From positions 434,001 through 498,000 of the forward strand of contig NZ_JABBPE010000002.1 of NCBI RefSeq assembly GCF_012927455.1: DNA of 64,000 nt. Reading direction: 5' to 3'. Numbering within the stretch: the stretch's first letter is position 1; every line of letters begins with the position of its first letter. Shown one piece after another: positions 43,931-53,171 of this stretch. Made by a program: the position numbers and the translations under genes. The notes below the pieces were generated by a model. That model was not told the DNA's origin and did no database searches. It saw only the letters and a program-made list of their open reading frames with translations. This DNA comes from Polaromonas sp. (lineage in GTDB: Bacteria > Pseudomonadota > Gammaproteobacteria > Burkholderiales > Burkholderiaceae_C).

Positions 43931-44596
43931 TCACATGATGAAGCTGTCATGGCATACCCCGGTTTTGTTTCCGCTCAAGGTAAATGTCGCAACTTCAGTC
44001 TTGGCACCAAGCCGGATGCGATAAAAAAATTTGTTGCGCAAACGCAGTTCAGGCCAACGCTCATGGGGCCAATCCAGAAGTTTTCCCATCAATACACGGT
44101 TGGTGTTGCGATGCCCGACGATCAGAATGCGGCGTCCACGGTGCTGCTGAAGAATTTCCTGAAGTGCCTGACTGACGCGCTGCATCAAGTCGTGGTAGTT
44201 CTCGGCGCCTGGCACCTGATAACCCCACATGTCGGCATGCACTTGCGCCCACATGGCCTGGGCCTGGGGATCGCGTTCATCCCGAAAGCGCCCTTGCAGC
44301 ACCCCGAGATTCATCTCGTTGAGCGCCGACAAGGAGTTGATCGGCAATTGTTTGGCGCTGGCAGTGGGCTGTGCCGTGTGGATCGTGCGTTGTAGTTCGC
44401 TCGCGTAAATCGCCGCGAGGTCTTCGTCTTGCAGGCACTGCGCCAAAGCTTCACTTTGCTGCTGGCCTTTGGGTGACAAGCCAGGATTGAGCTGCCCGGT
44501 CACGCGGCTTTGATTGTTCCATTCGCTTTGACCATGCCGCGCCACGTAAAGCGTGGTCACGGCTGGATTGTTAGAACTGAGAAGCGGTCCCGTCAT
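43931..44596 (-). CDS. Histidine phosphatase (phosphoglycerate-mutase-like)
   Basis: 221 residues from ATG 44596. The catalytic TLYVARHGQSEWN motif near the N-terminus, the mid-protein acid NEMNLGVLQGRF and the second histidine in ILIVGHRNTNR define branch 1 of the histidine phosphatase superfamily. Its start overlaps the epimerase stop (ATGA), so it belongs to the polysaccharide operon and may dephosphorylate a sugar phosphate; the substrate is unknown. Confidence 0.83.
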   Translation of the reverse strand: MTGPLLSSNNPAVTTLYVARHGQSEWNNQSRVTGQLNPGLSPKGQQQSEALAQCLQDEDLAAIYASELQRTIHTAQPTASAKQLPINSLSALNEMNLGVLQGRFRDERDPQAQAMWAQVHADMWGYQVPGAENYHDLMQRVSQALQEILQQHRGRRILIVGHRNTNRVLMGKLLDWPHERWPELRLRNKFFYRIRLGAKTEVATFTLSGNKTGVCHDSFIM

Positions 44597-45642
44597 GCTG
44601 GCTGACCTGACTTTCCCGCGACGGTCCGCGTACTCGCACTCGCACCTGCGGCAAAGTAATAGCTCCTGTACCACGCCACAAATCGCCGCACCCCCTGCTC
44701 CAGCGACGTAGCCGGTCGGGAGGTTCCAATAAGCGCCTGCAAACGTGACACGTCTGCATAAGTGGCTGGCACGTCGCCCGGCTGCATGGGCTGCAGATCG
44801 AGCTGCGCCTTGCGCCCAAGGGCGCGCTCAAGCTCGGCTATGAAATCGAGCAGCGGTACGGGCGCGTTGCTGCCGATGTTGAGTACACGGTACGGCGCGG
44901 AGTGGTCATCTGCGCAAGCCGGAGAGTGGTCCAGCGCGCCCAGCACACCGGCAACAATATCGTCGATGTAGGTGAAGTCGCGGCTCATCTGCCCGTGGTT
45001 GAACACCGCAATCGGCTCACCAGCGAGGATGGCGCGCGTAAAAGAAAAATAGGCCATGTCGGGCCGACCCCATGGTCCGTAAACCGTGAAAAAGCGTAAG
45101 CCCGTGCAGGGCAGTCCGTACAGGTGGCTGTAGCTGTGGGCCATCAGCTCATTGGCCTTCTTGGTGGCGGCGTACAGACTGACGGGCCGGTCCACCGGGT
45201 CGCCCTCAGAAAATGGCAGTTTCCGATTTCCGCCGTACACGCTGGAACTGCTGGCGTACACCAGGTGCAGGCAAGCGCTTGCGCGGCAGCCCTCCAAAAC
45301 GTTGAGGAAGCCCACCAGGTTGGCCTGTGCGTAGTCGAGAGGATGGGTGATGGAATGGCGCACGCCGGCCTGAGCAGCTAGGTGCACAACCCGCTCAAAC
45401 CCGCCCTGGGCAAAGCGGTTTTCCACGGCTGCCGGGTCTGCAATGTCCAGCCGCTCAAAGGTGAAGCCTGGCTGGCCGGTCAGCTGAGCCAATCTCGCGC
45501 GCTTGAGCGCCGGATCGTAATAGTCGTTCAGGTTATCGATGCCCACCACGCTATCGCCGCGTGCCAGTAGCGCCTGCGCGACATGCAACCCAATGAACCC
45601 GGCAACACCAGTGACAAGGACGCTCGATTTAACAGCAGTCAT
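44593..45642 (-). CDS. NAD-dependent nucleotide-sugar epimerase (UDP-glucuronate 4-epimerase-like)
   Basis: 349 residues from ATG 45642 (an ATG four codons upstream is also possible). VTGVAGFIGLHVAQALL (NAD-binding GxxGxxG), DNLNDYYDPALK, HLAAQAGVRHS, the SSSVYGG region and YAATKKANE (Tyr-x3-Lys) are characteristic of extended SDR epimerases acting on UDP-glucuronate or related uronates. With the two adjacent dehydrogenases it would supply UDP-galacturonate-type precursors. Confidence 0.86.
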   Translation of the reverse strand: MTAVKSSVLVTGVAGFIGLHVAQALLARGDSVVGIDNLNDYYDPALKRARLAQLTGQPGFTFERLDIADPAAVENRFAQGGFERVVHLAAQAGVRHSITHPLDYAQANLVGFLNVLEGCRASACLHLVYASSSSVYGGNRKLPFSEGDPVDRPVSLYAATKKANELMAHSYSHLYGLPCTGLRFFTVYGPWGRPDMAYFSFTRAILAGEPIAVFNHGQMSRDFTYIDDIVAGVLGALDHSPACADDHSAPYRVLNIGSNAPVPLLDFIAELERALGRKAQLDLQPMQPGDVPATYADVSRLQALIGTSRPATSLEQGVRRFVAWYRSYYFAAGASASTRTVAGKSGQPA

Positions 45643-46922
45643 CACAGCCGCCATACCTGAAGCCCACTTGCCCGTAACCCTGTCGCGTCGAAGCAGCCTT
45701 TGACGTCCATGAAACACCCTGCGCGCACTAGCTTCTGACTAATGTCTTCCATGCTTAAAGCTACCAACTCGTTATGCGCGACGGCGGCAATCATGGCATC
45801 GGCACGCGGCAGGTCGCGCCACGGCAGCAGCGTCACGCCGTATTCGTGCAGCGCCGTTTCGGGGTCTGCCACCGGATCGTGCACATGGACCTCAACGCCG
45901 TAGGCCTGCAATTCACAGATGACGTCGTAGACCTTGCTGTTGCGCAGGTCGGCGCAGTTTTCCTTGAAGCTCAGCCCCAGCACATTGACTTTTGCGCCCT
46001 TGATGTAGCTGCCCGCCGCAATCATCTGCTTGATGGTCTGCTCGGCGATGAACTTGCCCATGCCGTCGTTAATGCGCCGCCCCGCCAGAATGACCTGCGG
46101 GTGGTAACCGAGCATCTCGGCCTTGTGCGTCAGGTAGAACGGATCGACGCCTATACAGTGGCCGCCCACCAGGCCGGGCCGAAAGCGCAAAAAGTTCCAC
46201 TTCGTTGCCGCCGCGTCCAGCACCTCGTTGGTGTCGATGCCGATGCGCTCGAAGATGATCGCCAGCTCATTCATCAACGCGATGTTCAGATCGCGCTGTG
46301 TGTTTTCAATCACCTTGCAGGCCTCGGCCGCCTTGATGCTGGTGCAGCGATGGACGCCGGCAGACACCACCATTTCGTAGAGCGCGGCCACGCGGTCCAG
46401 CGTTTGCGGCGTATCGCCCGCCACCACCTTGGTGACGTTGATCAGGCTGTGGCTGCCGTCGCCTGGATTGATGCGTTCGGGGCTGTATCCGACGAAGAAG
46501 TCCTGTTTCCAGCGCAGACCTGAAGCGCGTTCGAGCACCGGAATACAAACCTCTTCGGTAGCGCCCGGGTACACCGTGGACTCATAGACCACCGTTGCTC
46601 CCTTGTTCAGGTTCTCCCCAATCGCCTGGCTGGCGCGGATCAACGGCCCGAAGTCCGGCGTGTGGGCAGAATCGACCGGCGTCGGTACCGCCACCAGCAC
46701 GATGTTTGCCTCGCGCAGCACTGCGGGATCGCAGTGGTATTCGGCGCCTTTCGCAAGCCGCATCTCTTGACTTGATATCTCGCGGGAGGGATCCTTGTAG
46801 TCGCGGCACGACGCGACTTTCTTGGCGTCTATATCAAAACCCAGGGTGCGCAGCTTCTTGCCGAACTCCACCACCAGGGGCAGGCCGACATAGCCGAGCC
46901 CGACAACAGCAACGGTGGTCAT
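45642..46922 (-). CDS. Nucleotide-sugar dehydrogenase (TviB/WbpO-like UDP-N-acetylhexosamine 6-dehydrogenase)
   Basis: 426 residues. [20 protein letters not shown] (NAD), [38 protein letters not shown] and the catalytic-Cys motif [12 protein letters not shown] are those of the TviB/WbpO/WbpA branch, which oxidises UDP-GlcNAc or UDP-GalNAc rather than UDP-glucose. Overlaps the neighbouring genes at both ends (ATGA with the upstream ugd). Suggests an aminouronic acid in the polymer. Confidence 0.87.
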   Translation of the reverse strand: MTTVAVVGLGYVGLPLVVEFGKKLRTLGFDIDAKKVASCRDYKDPSREISSQEMRLAKGAEYHCDPAVLREANIVLVAVPTPVDSAHTPDFGPLIRASQAIGENLNKGATVVYESTVYPGATEEVCIPVLERASGLRWKQDFFVGYSPERINPGDGSHSLINVTKVVAGDTPQTLDRVAALYEMVVSAGVHRCTSIKAAEACKVIENTQRDLNIALMNELAIIFERIGIDTNEVLDAAATKWNFLRFRPGLVGGHCIGVDPFYLTHKAEMLGYHPQVILAGRRINDGMGKFIAEQTIKQMIAAGSYIKGAKVNVLGLSFKENCADLRNSKVYDVICELQAYGVEVHVHDPVADPETALHEYGVTLLPWRDLPRADAMIAAVAHNELVALSMEDISQKLVRAGCFMDVKGCFDATGLRASGLQVWRL

Positions 46923-48301
46923 ATTATTTCCTCCATAACGAGATTAATGGCGGCAACCGCAAGCGCTGGCACATTCATGGACCGGCCAATTGGGTGGTAC
47001 TCGATGCCCGCGTTGCGCACCGTCCGTGGGTTAAAAAGATTTCGGCCGTCAAATATTACGGGCTGCTTGAGCAACTGCTTCATCCGGGCAAAGTCCGGCG
47101 AGCGGAAGTGCCGCCATTCTGTGACGATGATCAGCGCATCTGCTCCCTGCAGCGCATCATTGGGCGTGGCGGCAAACTCCAGCTGCGCGGAGTCCATCGC
47201 AAAGACGCGCCGCGCCTCGTCCATCGCCACCGGGTCATGCGCCACCACACGCGCACCGCGCCGCACCAGTGCGGCCACCACGACACGGCTGGGTGCCTCG
47301 CGCAGGTCGTCGGTGTCGGGCTTGAAAGCCAAACCCCACAACGCGAACAGCCGGCCGTGCAAGTCTTCGCCGAAGCGCTCGACGATGCGGTCGACCAGCA
47401 CATGCTTTTGCCGCTCGTTGGCTCGCTCTACAGCGCCGAGTACATGCAGTGGTTCGCCCACGCTTTCGGCGCTGTGCAGCAAGGCCTTCACGTCCTTGGG
47501 GAAGCATGAGCCGCCGTAGCCGCAACCCGGATAGAGAAACTGCGCGCCTATGCGCGGGTCGCTGCCGATGCCGCGCCGCACCTGTTCGATGTCGGCGCCC
47601 AGCTTTTCGGCCAGCAGCGCCATTTCGTTCATGAAGCTGATGCGCGTGGCCAGCATGGCGTTGGCAGCGTACTTGGTCAGTTCGGCCGAGCGTATGTCCA
47701 TCATGACCAGCTTGTCGCGCTGGCGCTGAAACGGTGCATACAGCGCCTGCATCAGGTATTGCGCGCGCTCGTCATCAACGCCAACCACGATGCGGTCCGG
47801 GCGCATGAAGTCTTCGACCGCAGCGCCTTCCTTCAAAAACTCGGGGTTGGACACAACACTGAAAGGCACGTCGACGCAGCGCCGCGCCAGCGCCTTGGTG
47901 ACCGCTCCGCGCACCGCATCGGCCGTACCGACCGGCACCGTGCTTTTATCGACCACCAGCTTGTAGTCAGTCATATGCTCGCCGATGGTGCGCGCGGCGG
48001 CCAGCACATGTTGCATGTCGGCCGAGCCGTCCTCGTCGGGCGGCGTGCCGACGGCGATGAACTGAATGGTGCCGAAGCGCACGCCTTCCTTCAGGTCGGT
48101 GGTGAAATGCAGCCGCCCGCCGCTCACGTTGCGCGCCACGATTTCCGCCAGGCCGGGCTCAAAGATCGGCAGGTCGCCGTTTTGGATACGCTCAATTTTT
48201 CGCTGGTCGACATCGACGCACAGAACGTCGTTGCCCATTTCGGCGAAGCACGCGCCAGTGACCAAGCCCACATAACCGGTGCCAATGACAGTGAGTTTCA
48301 T
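46919..48301 (-). CDS. ugd: UDP-glucose 6-dehydrogenase
   Basis: 460 residues from ATG 48301. [20 protein letters not shown] is the classic N-terminus; [37 protein letters not shown] and [12 protein letters not shown] with the catalytic Cys follow. It converts UDP-glucose to UDP-glucuronate. Being next to a TviB-like enzyme and an epimerase, it probably provides a uronic acid for the exopolysaccharide. Confidence 0.93.
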   Translation of the reverse strand: MKLTVIGTGYVGLVTGACFAEMGNDVLCVDVDQRKIERIQNGDLPIFEPGLAEIVARNVSGGRLHFTTDLKEGVRFGTIQFIAVGTPPDEDGSADMQHVLAAARTIGEHMTDYKLVVDKSTVPVGTADAVRGAVTKALARRCVDVPFSVVSNPEFLKEGAAVEDFMRPDRIVVGVDDERAQYLMQALYAPFQRQRDKLVMMDIRSAELTKYAANAMLATRISFMNEMALLAEKLGADIEQVRRGIGSDPRIGAQFLYPGCGYGGSCFPKDVKALLHSAESVGEPLHVLGAVERANERQKHVLVDRIVERFGEDLHGRLFALWGLAFKPDTDDLREAPSRVVVAALVRRGARVVAHDPVAMDEARRVFAMDSAQLEFAATPNDALQGADALIIVTEWRHFRSPDFARMKQLLKQPVIFDGRNLFNPRTVRNAGIEYHPIGRSMNVPALAVAAINLVMEEII

Positions 48302-48327
48302 TCTTGTCTCTCCAGTTGAATCGAAGG

Positions 48328-49788
48328 TTAAAAGTTGACTGACATGCCTAGCTCGATTGCGCGCGCCGGATTGCGCCGGTTGCTGGCGAAGGCCGCGCCA
48401 GGCTTGAAGCGCGACCACTTGAATGTGAGCTCTACCTGCCGCCACTCGCGCAGTACCACCGCCAGATCGAGTTCGCGGCCGATGTCGCCGTTCGCGCCCA
48501 AAGGGTCAGTGCTCAGGCGCGCGCCGGGCAGCTCGGTAGAGGGAACGCGCTGGCGGTAGCGGTGCGCTACCAGCTCAACCGAGCTGTTGCCGAGAACGCG
48601 AACGCCCGCACCCAGCGTGCTCACCGCCAGGTTGGACAGCTCGGGCTGCAGCAACTCCCCGTAGCGGCGCAGCCGCTTGACGCCGGCCAAGCGGGTTTTG
48701 TTCTCCTGGAGTCCGGTCTGGCGAAAGTTGGCGTCAAGCGTGGCACTGCGTTCACCGCCCGAACCGCGCGCATAGCCCAGCGTGACCGACGGACGCAGCG
48801 GGACCGGGAAGATCAGCGTCGCGCCGACGTCCAGCGCCTGGCCGCGCACGCGTCGCGTGCTGCTGCTGCCGGCAGTGAACTGGCCATCAGCGCGCTCGCT
48901 GTAGCGCGTAAGCGTCTCGCTGCCGCGCAGCATGGCGGCATCGGCCCAGTAGGCCAGGCGAGGACCTTTGTCAAAGCGCCATTCACCGCTGGCGCGCAAG
49001 CCGTGCCAACGGGCGGTAAGGTCGCTCGGATCGGTGTCGTCTTCGCTGGCTGCCAGCGAGCCGACGGTCGGTCGTGCGGAGCTGTCGCGCGCATGCAGCC
49101 AGAACGCATCGATCGTATGGCGGCGTGCAAGGCGCCAAGTCGCTTGCCCGAACCAGCGATTCACGCCGCGCACGCTGGGCTTGATCCCATGTTCGGCCGA
49201 AGACACCCGCGCAACTTCGCGCGCGAGGCCGGTGTCCAGGCGCCATTTGTCGCCGGCGTAGAGCACGCGCACGGCGTCCAGGTCATCGTCCCACCACCAG
49301 GCGCGGCGGTCGATCAGCGCTACGCGACCGGCCTGCAGCGCCCAGAGGGTGCCGCCCAGCCGCTCAAACTTGACCCAGGCCTGGCCGCGCTCCAGCGCCT
49401 GGCTCGTCTGCTTGCCGTCGCTGCCCTGTGTGCGGCGCGATTCGTGCAGGCCGACAGCCTGCAAAAAGAGCTCGGTGTCCTGGGTTGGCCGCGTGCGCGC
49501 CTCCAGCTTGACTTCGTGCTCACGCACGCGGCGATCACGCGCCGTGGCAGAGTTAAGGTCGAAGTTGTCGCGCAGCTCATCGCTGTATTCCCAGCTGCCA
49601 CTCAGCTGCACAGGCCGGCCGAGGGCATTGACCGTCAGGGGCTGCTCGGAGCGGCGTTCGTCGACGCGCAGTCCCGCGGGTTCTGGTGGCGTGACGAGCC
49701 CGACGGGTGTTAAGTCCTGCGCGTGAACCGTTGCGCCCAGCGCCTGGCATGCCGCGGCGGCTAGAACCAGGAGAGTGGAAAAGTTCAT
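48328..49788 (-). CDS. Outer-membrane beta-barrel, alginate-export (AlgE)-like
   Basis: 486 residues from ATG 49788. A signal peptide ([20 protein letters not shown], cleavage near VHAQ) is followed by alternating amphipathic strands ending in a terminal Phe (LGMSVNF), typical of an outer-membrane barrel. Strand segments such as [20 protein letters not shown], the [20 protein letters not shown] region and [14 protein letters not shown] recall alginate-export family proteins. Probable exit pore of the polysaccharide. It is 21 bp upstream of the deacetylase stop region within the operon. Confidence 0.78.
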   Translation of the reverse strand: MNFSTLLVLAAAACQALGATVHAQDLTPVGLVTPPEPAGLRVDERRSEQPLTVNALGRPVQLSGSWEYSDELRDNFDLNSATARDRRVREHEVKLEARTRPTQDTELFLQAVGLHESRRTQGSDGKQTSQALERGQAWVKFERLGGTLWALQAGRVALIDRRAWWWDDDLDAVRVLYAGDKWRLDTGLAREVARVSSAEHGIKPSVRGVNRWFGQATWRLARRHTIDAFWLHARDSSARPTVGSLAASEDDTDPSDLTARWHGLRASGEWRFDKGPRLAYWADAAMLRGSETLTRYSERADGQFTAGSSSTRRVRGQALDVGATLIFPVPLRPSVTLGYARGSGGERSATLDANFRQTGLQENKTRLAGVKRLRRYGELLQPELSNLAVSTLGAGVRVLGNSSVELVAHRYRQRVPSTELPGARLSTDPLGANGDIGRELDLAVVLREWRQVELTFKWSRFKPGAAFASNRRNPARAIELGMSVNF

Positions 49789-49809
49789 GGGTGTGTCCTT
49801 TTGTCGCAC

Positions 49810-50589
49810 TCAGGCCGCGATGTGGAGCGCAGCCTTGCCAAGGCATTCAACGCTTGTTGGCTGCAGCGCGCGCATGGAGCGCCAGCGCAGACGCGAATGC
49901 CGCGCCAGCGCGACGAGCCAGCCTTCAAGCAAGGCCAGCTCGCCGTCATCCATTGCCGCGTGATGCAGCATCAGGCCTAGCGGCTGGCCGTCGGCGTTGC
50001 GCTGGCTGATGGCGCGCGCCAGCGCCTCGGCCAGGGCTGCCGGACCGCCGGCACGGTGGTGTTTGCACCAGTCCACGTCAACCGGCAGTTCCGGCAGCGC
50101 GCGCTGCGGCGTGGCGCCGCGGTCGCGCGACAGTACTGCGTAGCCCAACTCGGCCAGCAGCCCTGGCGTGCCGGGTGCGCAGCGGTTCCAGGGGGGGGTG
50201 AAGATGGCGTCCAGGCGATCGTCAAAATGCTGCTGCAACAGGGCGCGGCCACGCAGCAAGTCCTGGCGCTGCGCATCCATATCGCGCGCCGCGCCAAACT
50301 CGCCCGAACGACCCTCGCTCTGGTGGTTGGCGTGGGCGTAGCCGTGCTGGTGCACGCCGACGCGCCCGGGCGCGGCATCGATGCGCGCGCGCAGCGCATG
50401 CGCCAGTGCATCACCGAGGGCCAGCGGAATCACCGCCAGATCGATCACCACGCCGGCGCGCGCCGCGACATCGAGAAGCGCGATCAGGCGCGCGTCATTC
50501 CAGCCGGCGTCGTCGTCCCGCAGAAAGATATCAAGCGGCGCGCTTGCCGCATCGAGTGCGACACGCACTGGGGTCAAGACGTCAGACAT
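49810..50589 (-). CDS. Polysaccharide deacetylase-like protein
   Basis: 259 residues. IFLRDDDAGWNDARLIALLD has the Asp-rich metal/catalytic motif of NodB-like folds, VGVHQHGYAHANH supplies the His-x3-His-type ligands and FTPPWNRCAP replaces the RxPxG motif. The C-terminal HH in LMLHHAAMDDGE fits the last motif. This is a divergent CE4-like branch common in polysaccharide loci. It overlaps the upstream glycosyltransferase by 16 bp. Confidence 0.75.
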   Translation of the reverse strand: MSDVLTPVRVALDAASAPLDIFLRDDDAGWNDARLIALLDVAARAGVVIDLAVIPLALGDALAHALRARIDAAPGRVGVHQHGYAHANHQSEGRSGEFGAARDMDAQRQDLLRGRALLQQHFDDRLDAIFTPPWNRCAPGTPGLLAELGYAVLSRDRGATPQRALPELPVDVDWCKHHRAGGPAALAEALARAISQRNADGQPLGLMLHHAAMDDGELALLEGWLVALARHSRLRWRSMRALQPTSVECLGKAALHIAA

Positions 50590-51770
50590 GTTGCTTCCTG
50601 AATTTGGGTTTGGCGTTGCTGGGCCTGCAACTGGGCGAGGATGCTGGCGCTGCGCTCAGCGCCGTCCAGCGCGAGTGCAGCGGGCTGTGGCTTGAAGGCC
50701 AGCAGTCGTTCGATGGCGGTGGCCAGGACTTCGGGGCGCAAGGCGTCGGCGTCAAGCTGCAGCATGGCGCCCAGCGCGGCCAAACGTTCGGCGCGCTGGC
50801 TTTGCTCGTTTTCCGTGGCCGTCTGGTAAGGCACGACCAGAGCCGGAACGCCGGATACGACCAGGTCGAGCGCGGTGTTGTAGCCGCACTGGCTGAGCGA
50901 GGCCCGCGCAGCGCGCATCTCCAGCACCATGTCGCTGACGTGGCGCACCAGCTCGACGCCCGGCATGCCTTCAGCCTGGCGCTGCAGGGCTTGCCAGTGC
51001 GGCTCGGGCAGGAATGGCCCGGCGATGATCCGCATCGGCAAGGGCTGCGCCAGCAGCGCGCGCGCCGCCAGAGCACAACGAAACAGCGCATCGCCGACGA
51101 TGCCGCCGCCAGCAGACACCAACAGGTGCCCGCCGCGCACGCATGAAGCGGCCCGCTCGCGTGCAGGCACAACAAAGCCGCTGTGAAATACCGGAGTTCG
51201 CATCGGCCGTGTTGGCCGAAAGCTCGTCTCCAGCCGGGCAAATTCAGGGTCCGAATGCACCAGAACCGCATCAAAGTAACGGTCGGTCAGCCAGCGCGCA
51301 CGGTCATCGTGGTGCTGCTGGTCGGGCCGCACGTCAACCAAAATGTCGCGCAGGCTGCAGGCCACCAGCGCACCACTGGGCTGGGCGCGCGCGGCGCGAA
51401 TCATCGGCAGTATTTCGGTGGCGAACTTCTTGCGGCCAAAGGGGAACAATTCGACCAGCAACACATCGGGCTGGGTCGAAACTACCGCCGCATCGATCAG
51501 GCGGCGGCGTTCGACGCGCGCAGCGGCCACGTCAAACACGGCATCACGGCTGACGACGGTGTGGCCATCGTCCATACCCAGCGGCGGTAGGTCGATGCGT
51601 TCAATTCCCGCCGGCACCAGCACACCTGGCGGCAATCGGCCGCCGTTCAAAAAGACCACGCGAAAGCGTTGGGCCAGCGCAGTAGCCAGCGCGAAGCTGC
51701 GTGTCAGGTGTCCGATGCCCAGCGAATGCTGGCAGTAAAACAGCAGCGTTGGCAGTGATGGGTTACCCAT
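50574..51770 (-). CDS. GT28/MurG-like glycosyltransferase (first paralogue)
   Basis: 398 residues. N-terminal FYCQHSLGIGHLTRSFALA has the G-x-GH loop of GT-B MurG-like enzymes; the C-terminal half contains VSAGGGIVGDALF and LSQCGYNTALDLVVSGVPAL, the donor-binding region of GT28. It is related to the gene at 59250-60533 (same GxGH, GGYNT/CGYNT motifs). Likely a cytoplasmic sugar transferase for the polysaccharide; donor unknown. Confidence 0.8.
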   Translation of the reverse strand: MGNPSLPTLLFYCQHSLGIGHLTRSFALATALAQRFRVVFLNGGRLPPGVLVPAGIERIDLPPLGMDDGHTVVSRDAVFDVAAARVERRRLIDAAVVSTQPDVLLVELFPFGRKKFATEILPMIRAARAQPSGALVACSLRDILVDVRPDQQHHDDRARWLTDRYFDAVLVHSDPEFARLETSFRPTRPMRTPVFHSGFVVPARERAASCVRGGHLLVSAGGGIVGDALFRCALAARALLAQPLPMRIIAGPFLPEPHWQALQRQAEGMPGVELVRHVSDMVLEMRAARASLSQCGYNTALDLVVSGVPALVVPYQTATENEQSQRAERLAALGAMLQLDADALRPEVLATAIERLLAFKPQPAALALDGAERSASILAQLQAQQRQTQIQEATCLTS

Positions 51771-51867
51771 GACGGCGCTCCACCAAGGGTTGCGGCAAGG
51801 CCAGTGAGGCGAAGGCTAGCGCTACGCGCTGCTGGTTCAGACAGGCGAGGTACGAAGCAGTATTCAT
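51763..51867 (-). CDS. Possible 34-residue small ORF between phosphotransferase and glycosyltransferase
   Basis: ATG 51867 overlaps the upstream phosphotransferase stop (ATGA) and its TAA lies just inside the downstream glycosyltransferase gene. A GGAG element lies about 8 bp before the ATG. The product (MNTASYLACLNQQRVALAFA..) has no recognised family. Coupled overlaps at both ends argue that it is translated, perhaps only to couple its neighbours. Confidence 0.4.
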   Translation of the reverse strand: MNTASYLACLNQQRVALAFASLALPQPLVERRHG

Positions 51868-53171
51868 GTTGTTGGCTCCGTTAAAACAAGGGCAAGGCGC
51901 TGTTCGGTGCGCGCAAGGCGCAAGGCAAGTTCAGCGCGCCATCCGGGCCGCTGGTAGATGAAGGCTCGGCTGGCTTGCAGCAAGGACTGCATGGCGCAGT
52001 GCCAAAGCAGGCCCAGCGGTTCAAAGTGCCGGGGTGCAGCGCTGCAGTAGCCTGCGATCAACGCGGCAACGGCGGCCGCGCACCGGGACGCGGGCAACTC
52101 CGCCTGTTCCAGCTTGACGATGAACTCGGCCAGGTCTTCCATGGGATTGCCAAGAGCAAATTCGTCAAAGTCAAACAGCACGACACGACCGGCATTGATC
52201 CAGACCTGATCAGGATGGAAGTCGCCGTGAATCAGCGTCGGCGGCGCATCGGGAAGATCGCGAGCCGCCAGGGCCAGCCCTTCAGTGATCGCTGCGACAC
52301 GTGAACCAAGCTCGGGGACCGCGCGGACGAGCTTCACCTGACGGCGCTGTAGTTCGGCAAGCCAGTGCGACAGCGGCCGTCGGCTGCTGGTATTCAGGGG
52401 CGCCTGCTGCAGATGCGCCAGTGCGCGCCCCACGGCGCGAAACGCGCAGGTAGCTTTTGCTGTATCGGCCAGCGACATCAGCGTTTGCCCGCTGGCAGCA
52501 GCCTGCCACAGCGTGCGCGTGGCGGCGTCAAAACCCAGCGGCTCGGCCACGCACGGAGCGCTGGCGTCTCGCTGCGCCAATCTCCAAAAGTAAACAAAGC
52601 GTTCATGCAGCAGGCTTGCATGGTCATCCGCGAAGGTCTTGCCGTACACCACGCGCGGGGCGAGCGCCGCTTCGCCCGACAGCGTGTAGCGCAAGGTGGC
52701 GCGGCGCTCCGGTTCGTAGCGCAGCGTCTCGACCAAGGTGACCGCCTGCCCGCCAGCAGTGCAACATTCCGGCAAACAATCGGAAAACTTAAGCGGATCG
52801 AGTAACTGCGGCAGCTGCGGCAGGCCGGGGTCGTAGGGCCAGGGCCAAAGCAGCATATCAAGCTCGGGCAAATGCAGCGCCGGCGTCCCCTTCGCCGCGT
52901 CGGCACTGGCACCATCACGGTAAACCTTACCGTAAAAGTGGCGTGGAAAGTGACACCCGGTGGCTGTATCAGTCACATCGAGCTCATAGCAAAGCGTTAG
53001 CGGGACCGGATGGCGGCGGCGGGAACTGCTGCGTCTCACTTTGGATATACGAAGCTGGGCAATTCCGAAGGGGCCATCGGGTAGCTCCGGCAAAGCTATT
53101 TGTAACAGCGCGCGCATTGCCTCGGGCTCCAGGCAGGTATCGATCGAGAGCGTCTGTGAGGGGCGCGGCAT
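51864..53171 (-). CDS. Aminoglycoside-phosphotransferase-fold protein 1
   Basis: 435 residues from ATG 53171. The kinase core is visible in the C-terminal half: PTLIHGDFHPDQVW near 313 (HGDxxxxN motif with Gln in place of Asn) and VVLFDFDEFALGNPMEDLAE (metal-binding DFD). The N-terminal half (YELDVTDTATGCHFPRHFYG.., RYEPERRATLRYTL) is a substrate or lobe domain. It resembles its neighbour at 53171-54541. Probably phosphorylates a sugar or lipid alcohol connected with the polysaccharide; antibiotic resistance is unlikely from context. Confidence 0.78.
   Translation of the reverse strand: MPRPSQTLSIDTCLEPEAMRALLQIALPELPDGPFGIAQLRISKVRRSSSRRRHPVPLTLCYELDVTDTATGCHFPRHFYGKVYRDGASADAAKGTPALHLPELDMLLWPWPYDPGLPQLPQLLDPLKFSDCLPECCTAGGQAVTLVETLRYEPERRATLRYTLSGEAALAPRVVYGKTFADDHASLLHERFVYFWRLAQRDASAPCVAEPLGFDAATRTLWQAAASGQTLMSLADTAKATCAFRAVGRALAHLQQAPLNTSSRRPLSHWLAELQRRQVKLVRAVPELGSRVAAITEGLALAARDLPDAPPTLIHGDFHPDQVWINAGRVVLFDFDEFALGNPMEDLAEFIVKLEQAELPASRCAAAVAALIAGYCSAAPRHFEPLGLLWHCAMQSLLQASRAFIYQRPGWRAELALRLARTEQRLALVLTEPTT

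Noticed and set aside
48562-49713. 383-residue plus-strand frame opposite the AlgE-like gene
   Set aside because: Antisense shadow; the minus strand has signal peptide and barrel features.
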